NCBI GenBank assembly: GCA_004356175.1
Contig: SMXV01000115.1
Location: 1-7,739, forward strand
Source: Acidobacteriota bacterium
Lineage (GTDB): Bacteria; Actinomycetota; Acidimicrobiia; Spongiisociales; UBA5794
Direction: 5' to 3'
Length of the DNA: 7,739 bases
The notes beneath the pieces are model-generated. The model had not been told where the DNA came from, made no database searches, and saw only the letters and a list, made by a program, of their open reading frames with translations. The position numbers and the translations under genes were made by a program. Positions within the stretch are counted from its first letter, which is position 1, and the number at the start of each line of letters is the position of its first letter. This document shows, piece by piece, positions 1 to 5,068 of this stretch.

Positions 1-1398
1 CTCCTCGACGAGGTCAACCGGTGCTCGCACATCTGGGCGACGGGTGGGTACGGTGACGGTCAGCGGGTCGGAACCCGTCACGGAGAAACCGCGGCGCGCG
101 AGCAGTTCAGTTGTGGCTGCAGAGTCGAGCGATATACCGAGAATGCGTTTTGTCTCGGACAGCGGGTACGTCACGATCCATGGGGAGATATTGCCAGGAT
201 CTACATCCACGGGAAGCGGTGCTGGCAAGCCGCCAGCTATCTCCACAAGGATCTGGGCGACGCGATCGGCAGCGAGGTTGCAGAAGGAAGGGTCAGCACC
301 GCGCTCGAACCGCGCCGAAGCCTCTGAACGTAATCCGAGGCGCTTCGATGTCAGGAGAACGTGTGCAGGGTCCCAGTAGGCGGCTTCGATGAAGACGTCT
401 GTTGTCTCCTCGTGAACCTCTGTCGATTGTCCACCCATCACCCCACCAATGGCGATTGCATGAGTCCCGTCAGTCACAATTACGTCGGAGGCACCGAGCG
501 TGCGTTCCTGTCCGTCCAGGGTGACGATCGTTTCTCCTTCTGCTGCCATTCGAACCGAAATCGTTGGTCCGAGCCGTTGAACATCGAACGCATGTGTCGG
601 GTGCCCAAACTCAATCATGGCGTAGTTTGACGCGTCAACAACGTTCGAGATGGGTCTGACACCAGCGAGTCCAAGCCGGCGTCGAAGCCAGTGTGGAGAT
701 ACGCCAACGGTGATGCCTCGTACCTGGCGTCCAGCGAAACGTGGGCAGGTTTCAGGGCTCTCGACCGTCGCCACAACGTCGGTCGTTTCTCCTGTCTCAC
801 TGATGGAGAAGTCATGCGCTGAGAGCGCAACGTCGTACAGGCCTGCGAGATCGCGTGCCAGTCCGTACACCGAGAGGCAGTCAGGCCGGTCTGGGGTGAC
901 TGCGACCTCGTAGAACACATCCCTGACGCCGAGCACCTCATCGAGCGGTTCACCGATCCGGGAAGCTGCGTTTGGATAGTCGGTGTTCAGGACCATGATG
1001 CCGTCGCTCTCAGTGCCGAGTTCCAGTTCGGACTCTGAACAGATCATCCCGTGGGAGGTGACTCCTCTGATATCTCGGCTCCCGATCTCAAAATCACCTG
1101 CAAGCATCGCGCCAGGAACGGCGACGGGAACAATTGCGCCTACTTCGAAGTTCCAGGCGCCACAGATGATGTCAAGCACCTCAGAGCCAACGTCAACCTT
1201 CGTGAGACGGACCTTGTCGGCGTCTGGATGCGCGGAAATCTCGAGAACGTGTCCGATTACTACGCCCGTGAAGGATGGTTCGATGAGATGCCACTCCTCG
1301 ACCTCGTGACCCAACCGCTCGAACGACTCGGCAATATCACCCGGATCGTCTGAAGGAAAGTCGAGGAATTCCTGTAGCCACGAGAGTGTGAGTTTCAT
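1..1398 (-). CDS. pheT: Phenylalanine-tRNA ligase beta subunit, partial (C-terminus beyond left edge)
   Basis: This is the beta subunit of the cytoplasmic (alpha beta)2 phenylalanyl-tRNA synthetase, which charges tRNA-Phe. I translated the frame by hand from the ATG at 1398 to base 1 and found 466 uninterrupted codons. The order of domains is that of bacterial PheT: an N-terminal region, an EMAP-II-like tRNA-binding OB fold (HPDADKVRL from about residue 57, then ICGAWNFEVG), a B3/B4 editing domain (NVVDASNYAMIEFGHPTHAFD from about 252; GVMGG near 321; GLRSEASARFERGADP from about 355), and the start of B5 ending at the edge with PTRRPDVRAPVDLVEE. Full-length PheT is about 800 residues, so B5 completion, the catalytic-like core and the C-terminal anticodon-binding FDX-ACB domain are outside. 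The start overlaps the pheS stop as ATGA, and GGAG lies 8 nt upstream. No frameshift or stop was seen. Confidence 0.97.
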   Translation of the reverse strand, partial: MKLTLSWLQEFLDFPSDDPGDIAESFERLGHEVEEWHLIEPSFTGVVIGHVLEISAHPDADKVRLTKVDVGSEVLDIICGAWNFEVGAIVPVAVPGAMLAGDFEIGSRDIRGVTSHGMICSESELELGTESDGIMVLNTDYPNAASRIGEPLDEVLGVRDVFYEVAVTPDRPDCLSVYGLARDLAGLYDVALSAHDFSISETGETTDVVATVESPETCPRFAGRQVRGITVGVSPHWLRRRLGLAGVRPISNVVDASNYAMIEFGHPTHAFDVQRLGPTISVRMAAEGETIVTLDGQERTLGASDVIVTDGTHAIAIGGVMGGQSTEVHEETTDVFIEAAYWDPAHVLLTSKRLGLRSEASARFERGADPSFCNLAADRVAQILVEIAGGLPAPLPVDVDPGNISPWIVTYPLSETKRILGISLDSAATTELLARRGFSVTGSDPLTVTVPTRRPDVRAPVDLVEE

Positions 1399-2396
1399 CT
1401 GAACTGCTCCAGCGTGCGAATGTCAGGGTCAATCATCGTGCGCAAATCCGTAATCCCATGACGAACCATTGCGAGGCGTTCCGCACCCATTCCGAACGCG
1501 AATCCGGACAGGACACTTGAGTCGTATCCGACATGTTCGAACACCGCAGGATGGACCATTCCGCAACCGAGCAGCTCAATCCAACGACCCTTTGTATACG
1601 CATGCATCTCAGCGGACGGTTCGGTGAATGGGAAATAGTGAGGAATGAACTTGACCCTGGTATCTGGTCCGAAAAATTGACGAGCGAACTCAGCGAGTGT
1701 GCCTTTGAGGTCGCCAAATGTGATGTTGTTGTCGACGGCAAGACCCTCGATTTGGTGAAAAACAGGGAGGTGCGTCGCATCTATGGCATCGGATCGAAAC
1801 ACCTTTCCCGGCACCACGATGTAGACAGGTGGGTCGTTCTTCTCCATGTGGCGTGCCTGCATAGGTGATGTGTGCGTGCGGAGGAGAACCTCGTCGGCGC
1901 TGTCTCCGTAGTTGAGGTAGAGCGTGTCGCTCTCGTGGCGTGACGGATGTGTCTCAGGGATATTGAGAGCTGTGAAGTTGTAGAACGATGTTTCTGCCTC
2001 TGGTCCCTGCACCATCTCGTAGCCGAGTGCCACAAATATGTCGACGATTTCGTCAATGGTTTGCTGGACGATGTGGTGCGTTCCACGTGCTGGAACCCTG
2101 CCAGGAAGAGTCACATCCACCTTGTCTGCTTCCAGTGCAGCATTGACTTCGTTGGCCTCAAGTACCGAACGACGGGCCCCTATCTGAGTCGTGATAGCGA
2201 CTGCAACGTCGTTGATTCGCTTCCCGGTTTGAGCACGTTCGGTAGAATCTTCAATAGCTCCGAGACCCCGTCTTGCCTTGGCTATAGGCGACTTACGCCC
2301 GACAGTTTCAGACTCGACAGCATCGAGTTCGACAAGAGTAGCTGCAGCCTGGATTCGCCCGGGGGCGTCGTTTTGCAATTCATCAAGTTTATCCAT
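1395..2396 (-). CDS. pheS: Phenylalanine-tRNA ligase alpha subunit
   Basis: This is the catalytic alpha subunit of phenylalanyl-tRNA synthetase; it forms Phe-AMP and transfers Phe to tRNA-Phe with PheT. The 333 residues match the family length. Residues 1-90 form the N-terminal coiled coil (GRKSPIAKARRGLG near 33-46, GKRIN near 58). The class II core follows: LPGRVPARG at 97-105, GPEAE at 131-135, RTHTSPMQ at 173-180, motif 2 FRSD...HLPVFHQIEGL at 200-219, FTEPSAEM at 257-264, GCGMVHP at 277-283, and motif 3 SGFAFGMGAERL at 297-308. Ala300 corresponds to E. coli Ala294, which sets the size of the Phe pocket. One oddity is HHI at 107-109, where the family usually has HP. The ATG at 2396 has no good Shine-Dalgarno and follows a strong hairpin by about 20 nt. 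The stop overlaps the pheT start by 4 nt. Confidence 0.97.
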   Translation of the reverse strand: MDKLDELQNDAPGRIQAAATLVELDAVESETVGRKSPIAKARRGLGAIEDSTERAQTGKRINDVAVAITTQIGARRSVLEANEVNAALEADKVDVTLPGRVPARGTHHIVQQTIDEIVDIFVALGYEMVQGPEAETSFYNFTALNIPETHPSRHESDTLYLNYGDSADEVLLRTHTSPMQARHMEKNDPPVYIVVPGKVFRSDAIDATHLPVFHQIEGLAVDNNITFGDLKGTLAEFARQFFGPDTRVKFIPHYFPFTEPSAEMHAYTKGRWIELLGCGMVHPAVFEHVGYDSSVLSGFAFGMGAERLAMVRHGITDLRTMIDPDIRTLEQFR

Positions 2397-2416
2397 GGAA
2401 CTCGGCAGGTTAGCCC

Positions 2417-2438
2417 CGTCCCACCTGAAGGTGGGACG
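2417..2438 (-). promoter_or_regulatory. Strong hairpin in the spacer upstream of pheS
   Basis: The 55-nt spacer between the methyltransferase stop and the pheS ATG contains a perfect inverted repeat. In the minus-strand RNA it reads CGUCCCACC, loop UUCA, GGUGGGACG, giving 9 perfect base pairs. It lies about 20 nt before the pheS start codon. The 3' side continues GGGGCUAACC without a U-run, so it does not look like an intrinsic terminator. It could stabilise the 3' or 5' end of a processed transcript, or tune pheS translation, which has only a weak ribosome-binding site. A function is inferred only; the pairing itself is directly visible. Confidence 0.6.
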
Positions 2439-2451
2439 TGTAGCTGGCTCC

Positions 2452-3189
2452 CTACTCGCTGATGACGTACATCAGGAGGGAGGCGGCGATGGCGGCGTTG
2501 AGGCTTTCGGCGGGACCTGGCATGGAGAGGCTGACGGTCGCTTCGGCGCTGGTGATGTCGTCTTGTGAGAGACCGTGTGCCTCTGATCCGATGAGGAGGG
2601 CAACAGGAGTCTTCTGATCCGATGGCTCTCCCCCGCTGGCAGCGACGGATGCAACGACGCGGAGGCCCACCATCGATGCATCGTCGTGAGGGGTTGCTGA
2701 ACGGCTCAGATGAAGAGAGAAGTGGCTGCCTGCACCTGCGCGGATGACTTTCGGGCTCCACGGGTCTGCAGTGTCCCCCGACACACAGATGTCCCATCCA
2801 AACGCGGCTGCGGAGCGGATCATCGTGCCGACGTTGCCAGGGTCATGTATGTCCCGAAGCACAAGGGTGTTGCGAGTCCGGATGGGCTGGTATGGAGGGA
2901 TGTCAATCAGTGCAATAGGTCCAAGGGGTTGCACCGTGTCGGCAGCGGCTGTCATCACATCACGCGAGACGACTGTCAACAGGTTGTCTCGATCCGAGAA
3001 CAGGTCCTGCGTTGTGTCGTCGTCTTCGAGCACGAGCAGTGCCCTTGGCATAACTCCAGCATCCATCGCAAGCGCAAGTGTTGTGGGACCCTCGATGATC
3101 GTTTGACCGGTCGCGATTCTTCCCCTTGACCTATGCAGCTTCTTGAAGCGTTTGACGAGCGGATTCGAGAACGATGTAATTATGTCCAT
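2452..3189 (-). CDS. SpoU/TrmH-family RNA 2'-O-methyltransferase (TsnR-like)
   Basis: This is an S-adenosylmethionine-dependent ribose 2'-O-methyltransferase of the SpoU (SPOUT) class, probably acting on 23S rRNA; the exact target nucleotide cannot be read from sequence. From the ATG at 3189 it has 245 residues. The N-terminal substrate-binding part (ITSFSNPLVKRFKKL, then QTIIEGP) is followed by the three SpoU motifs: motif 1 LRDIHDPGNVGTMIRSAAAFG (Asn119 and the catalytic-type Arg125), motif 2 ALLIGSEAHGL (Glu203), and motif 3 SLSMPGPAESLNAAIA (Asn231), which builds the trefoil-knot cofactor site. A TTG codon directly precedes the ATG and could also start it; neither has a clear Shine-Dalgarno. 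The position between rplT and pheS matches tsnR of mycobacteria. Rfam-style host-resistance (thiostrepton) activity should not be assumed from the TsnR name. Confidence 0.93.
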   Translation of the reverse strand: MDIITSFSNPLVKRFKKLHRSRGRIATGQTIIEGPTTLALAMDAGVMPRALLVLEDDDTTQDLFSDRDNLLTVVSRDVMTAAADTVQPLGPIALIDIPPYQPIRTRNTLVLRDIHDPGNVGTMIRSAAAFGWDICVSGDTADPWSPKVIRAGAGSHFSLHLSRSATPHDDASMVGLRVVASVAASGGEPSDQKTPVALLIGSEAHGLSQDDITSAEATVSLSMPGPAESLNAAIAASLLMYVISE

Positions 3190-3256
3190 CAACTGAGACT
3201 AAACCCGGACACACCGATGACCGGCCCTGTACAGCTGTCGTCCACCGGCTTGTCGT

Positions 3257-3616
3257 CTACTTTGCTGTCGCACTCATTGCGACCTCGACGAGGTTCTTGA
3301 AGGCCTCAGGGTCCGACACTGCCATTTCAGCAAGCATCTTGCGGTCCATCTCGATGTCAGCCGCTCTGAGACCCGCTATGAAACGGGAGTACGTGGTGCC
3401 GTTGAGACGAGCAGCAGCATTGATGCGCTGAATCCACAGGCGGCGGAACTGGCCCTTGCGCGCACGACGGTGGTCGTACGAGTCCTGCATGGCGTGCATG
3501 ACCTGTTCACGCGCAGCCCGATACCTTCGTGATCGTGCTCCTGTATAACCAGAAGCCCTCTCCATTACCTTCCTGCGTTTTTTGCGCGCATTGACTGAAC
3601 GTTTTACTCGAGCCAT
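3257..3616 (-). CDS. rplT: 50S ribosomal protein L20
   Basis: This is large-subunit protein L20, an early assembly protein that binds 23S rRNA. The 119 residues are the normal length. The basic N-terminal extension (MARVKRSVNARKKRRKVMERASGYTGARSRRYRAA) and the globular domain with RRLWIQRINAAARLNG and YSRFIAGL are diagnostic. The ATG at 3616 is supported by a strong AGGAGG placed about 6 nt upstream. That site overlaps the rpmI stop codon, and the two genes are separated by 9 nt, so ribosomes ending rpmI are well placed to start rplT. In E. coli and B. subtilis L20 represses its own operon by binding the mRNA; whether that happens here is not known, but hairpins before infC and rpmI are candidate sites. 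Confidence 0.98.
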   Translation of the reverse strand: MARVKRSVNARKKRRKVMERASGYTGARSRRYRAAREQVMHAMQDSYDHRRARKGQFRRLWIQRINAAARLNGTTYSRFIAGLRAADIEMDRKMLAEMAVSDPEAFKNLVEVAMSATAK

Positions 3617-3620
3617 GGCG

Positions 3621-3628
3621 TCCTCCTA
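3621..3628 (-). promoter_or_regulatory. rplT Shine-Dalgarno overlapping the rpmI stop codon
   Basis: In the RNA the sequence is UAGGAGGA: the UAG is the rpmI stop (3628-3626) and AGGAGG is a near-perfect ribosome-binding site about 6 nt before the rplT ATG. The overlap ties initiation of rplT to termination of rpmI. Confidence 0.85.
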
Positions 3629-3820
3629 GTGATGAAGCATGCGGTCGATGCGCTTTGCGCTCTTACCGCTGAGAGTCGCTTTTCCTTTGGCTCGCCGCCA
3701 ACGGGTCGAGCTCTTCTTGATACGGTTGTGGCCGCGCCAGGCCTTGTCATGCCGGATCTTTCCGGTGCCTGTTCGCTTAAAGCGCTTTGCAGCACCCTTG
3801 TGCGTTTTCATTTTTGGCAC
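3626..3820 (-). CDS. rpmI: 50S ribosomal protein L35
   Basis: This is small basic large-subunit protein L35, 64 residues, the normal length. MPKMKTHKGAAKRFKRTGTG is the family signature, followed by a Lys/Arg-rich tail ending AKRIDRMLHH. The start is GTG at 3820, not the in-frame ATG three codons later, because PKMKTHKGA is conserved at the N-terminus and AAGGAG lies 7 nt upstream of the GTG. It sits 33 nt after infC and 9 nt before rplT, the classic infC-rpmI-rplT order. Upstream CUCC can pair with GGAG of its ribosome-binding site (4 bp, 5-nt loop), and a stronger hairpin covers the infC stop. In E. coli L20 controls translation of rpmI through mRNA structure in this same interval, so similar control is plausible. 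Confidence 0.97.
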   Translation of the reverse strand: MPKMKTHKGAAKRFKRTGTGKIRHDKAWRGHNRIKKSSTRWRRAKGKATLSGKSAKRIDRMLHH

Positions 3821-3841
3821 GATTCGCTCCTTGAGGGAGGA

Positions 3842-3862
3842 GAGGACTGGTGATCAGTCCTC
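3842..3862 (-). promoter_or_regulatory. Perfect 8-bp hairpin spanning the infC stop codon
   Basis: The minus-strand RNA reads GAGGACUG, loop AUCAC, CAGUCCUC, an uninterrupted 8-bp stem with a 5-nt loop. The infC UGA (3856-3854) lies at the end of the 5' arm and the start of the loop. Its 3' arm ends 21 nt before the rpmI GTG. No U-run follows, so it is unlikely to be an intrinsic terminator. A processing site, a barrier that reduces read-through translation into rpmI, or part of an L20-responsive structure are possible; none is proven. Confidence 0.55.
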
Positions 3863-4405
3863 GTCCGTGTTGTCGTCTTCTAACAATTCTGTTGCAATGT
3901 TGCGGATCGGCACAAGAACCATTGTCATGTTTCGACCCTCAAGCTTTGGCATCGTTTCGATTTCGCCGTAGTCGGAGACTTCGTCGAAGAGCCGTTTCAG
4001 GATGTCTCTTCCTAGTTCAGGGTGGGCCATCTCTCTGCCCCTGAATCGCATCGTGCATTTGACCTTGTCGCCCTGACGCAGGAACTTGACAACCCTCTTG
4101 CGTTTCACATCAAAATCGCTCGTGCCAATTTTCGGCCGAAACTGGACTTCCTTGATGACGGTGCGGGTCTGGTTCTTACGAGCTTCCCTTGCCTTGACAG
4201 ACTGGTCGTACTTGAACTTTCCGTAGTCCATCATTCGTACAACAGGAGGGCGGGCATCTGCGGCAACTTCCACGAGGTCTAGACCGAGTTGAGCAGCAAG
4301 CCATCGAGCCTCGTCGATGTCTTTCTCACCGATCTGAGCTCCGTCTGGCGCGATGAGTCGCACGCGTTTTACACGAATTCGATCATTTACCCGTGGTTCT
4401 GCGAT
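3854..4405 (-). CDS. infC: Translation initiation factor IF-3, with probable AUC start
   Basis: IF3 binds the 30S subunit, keeps it apart from 50S and checks the start codon and initiator tRNA. With the start proposed here it has 183 residues. The N-domain begins PRVNDRIRVKRVRLIAPDG (4-22) and continues to RPPVVRMMDYGKF (about 52-64); a basic helical linker (KAREARKNQ) joins it to the C-domain, KEVQFRPKIG (85-94), KVKCTMRFRGRE (about 114-125) and MPKLEGRNMTMVLVPIR (about 152-168), ending in an acidic tail. The only canonical in-frame start, GTG at 4363, would remove the conserved VNDRIRV and has no ribosome-binding site. AUC at 4405 lies 7 nt after AGGAGG, and the frame closes with UGA at 4507-4505 with no ATG, GTG or TTG between. 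Rare start codons in infC (AUU in E. coli) allow IF3 to limit its own synthesis. Confidence 0.95.
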   Translation of the reverse strand: MAEPRVNDRIRVKRVRLIAPDGAQIGEKDIDEARWLAAQLGLDLVEVAADARPPVVRMMDYGKFKYDQSVKAREARKNQTRTVIKEVQFRPKIGTSDFDVKRKRVVKFLRQGDKVKCTMRFRGREMAHPELGRDILKRLFDEVSDYGEIETMPKLEGRNMTMVLVPIRNIATELLEDDNTDED

Positions 4406-4411
4406 GAGAGT

Positions 4412-4446
4412 ACCTCCTGGATACCTAATTGGCTGACGCAGGAGGT
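4412..4446 (-). promoter_or_regulatory. infC: Hairpin that sequesters the infC Shine-Dalgarno
   Basis: In the RNA, ACCUCCUG (4446-4439) is a perfect 8-bp complement of CAGGAGGU (4419-4412), separated by a 19-nt loop. The 3' arm contains the entire infC ribosome-binding site AGGAGG (4418-4413), and the AUC start is only 6 nt further on. When folded, this structure should block infC initiation. The 5' arm is also an anti-Shine-Dalgarno copy: GGUCACCUCCU in the leader versus GGAUCACCUCCU at the 16S rRNA 3' end. The pairing is visible; its regulatory role is inferred. Confidence 0.65.
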
Positions 4447-4457
4447 GACCTACAGAG

Positions 4458-4499
4458 GAGCGTTCGACACCGCTCGGGTCGAGACACTCGGTACCCGAA
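4458..4499 (-). promoter_or_regulatory. Nested hairpins in the middle of the infC leader
   Basis: The RNA forms a 7-bp stem UUCGGGU/ACCCGAG (4499-4493 with 4479-4473; one U-G pair) capped by a second stem CGAG-UGU-CUCG (4490-4480), with AC (4492-4491) as the only bulge. A further 5-bp hairpin GAGCG/CGCUC with loop GUGUCGAA (4475-4458) shares three bases with the first, so the two compete at their junction. The compact bulged form resembles ribosomal-protein or rRNA-like binding sites, but no known family is assigned. Confidence 0.5.
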
Positions 4500-4519
4500 T
4501 CGCCTCATACGACGATCAG

Positions 4520-4540
4520 GTGGGAAGCAGGTGCCTCCAC
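4520..4540 (-). promoter_or_regulatory. 5' hairpin of the infC leader
   Basis: The RNA GGAGGC, loop ACCU, GCUUCC forms 6 bp (one G-U), extended by two more pairs across a bulged C. It begins a few bases after an AT-rich stretch that could hold a -10 element (TATACG at 4549-4544), so it may lie at the very 5' end of the transcript. Its GGAGG strand could instead pair with the CCUCC arm that hides the infC ribosome-binding site, offering an alternative fold. Function is inferred. Confidence 0.4.
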
Positions 4541-4588
4541 TTGCGTATATTCGAAGCGGAAGACTAGCGCTGCCGGCCCACTAAGACC

Positions 4589-5068
4589 CTACGTCGTGGA
4601 TGTGTCGCGCAATCCGGCGAGGATCTGTGCCGTGCGGACGGCTGCGGCTGCGGCGTGAGCACCGGCGTTCTCCGGCCCGGGTTTGGACCGCTCGAGCGCG
4701 TGGTCATAGTCGATCACGGTAAGAATTCCGAAGGAGATTGGGACACCGGTTTCAAGTTGTACCCGCATCAGTCCCTCAGAAGCCCGATTGGCGACGTGTT
4801 CGTAGTGATCGGTGTCGCCCTTGATGACAGCACCGAGGCAGACAACAGCATCACATCCGCTACGTACAAGTGCTTGCGCGACGATGGGGAGCTCGAAGGC
4901 TCCTGGCACATCAACAGCGACAACGTCCTTTGCATCGTGGTCGTTGAGAAACTGGATCGCTGCGGTTTTTAGGCCCGACGCAATCGACTCGTTGAACATT
5001 GCGGTTGCAACCGCAATGCGCAGCCCGGCTGCCGAGACGTCTTTGGTGCTGTTGGGATCGGTACGCAT
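4589..5068 (-). CDS. ribH: 6,7-dimethyl-8-ribityllumazine synthase
   Basis: RibH condenses 5-amino-6-ribitylaminouracil with 3,4-dihydroxy-2-butanone 4-phosphate to give lumazine, the penultimate step to riboflavin; family members form pentamers or 60-mer shells. The 159 residues are normal. Visible active-site parts are Phe25-Asn26 (pyrimidine stacking), VPGAFELP at 54-61, GAVIKGDTDHYEHV at 79-92 with the proton-shuttling His88, and Arg127 in HALERSK, which fits the phosphate-binding Arg. The C-terminal motif usually written GNKG or EDKG is ENAG (133-136), so the usual Lys is Ala135. The ATG overlaps the ribBA stop by one base (UGAUG) and has only a weak ribosome-binding site, so translation is probably coupled. 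It is the last gene of the rib cluster. Confidence 0.96.
   Translation of the reverse strand: MRTDPNSTKDVSAAGLRIAVATAMFNESIASGLKTAAIQFLNDHDAKDVVAVDVPGAFELPIVAQALVRSGCDAVVCLGAVIKGDTDHYEHVANRASEGLMRVQLETGVPISFGILTVIDYDHALERSKPGPENAGAHAAAAAVRTAQILAGLRDTSTT

Noticed and set aside
2397..2451. T-box riboswitch before pheS (AGGUGGGACG resembles the AGGGUGGNACCGCG T-box motif)
   Set aside because: The UGGN position would be UGGG, which does not match the ACCA end expected for tRNA-Phe, and 55 nt is too short for a T-box with its specifier stem.
1947..2462. Plus-strand 171-residue open frame
   Set aside because: Antisense shadow of pheS, which is fully supported by class II synthetase motifs.
3190..3256. 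Weak hairpin (GCCGG/CCGGU) between rplT and the methyltransferase
   Set aside because: Five or six pairs with a G-U closing pair and a 17-nt loop, no U-run; too weak to annotate as terminator or regulator.
4544..4549. -10-like TATACG before the infC leader
   Set aside because: Spacing to the first hairpin is attractive, but no acceptable -35 box is found 16-18 nt upstream. Kept only as a hint.
4289..4567. Plus-strand 92-residue open frame across the infC start and leader
   Set aside because: It is antisense to infC and its leader, has no ribosome-binding site that I can see and no recognisable domain.
4563..4583. Possible intrinsic terminator after ribH (UAGUG/CGCUA with a 9-nt loop)
   Set aside because: Only about 5-6 weak pairs and followed by GUCUUCC, not a U-run. 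Not convincing.
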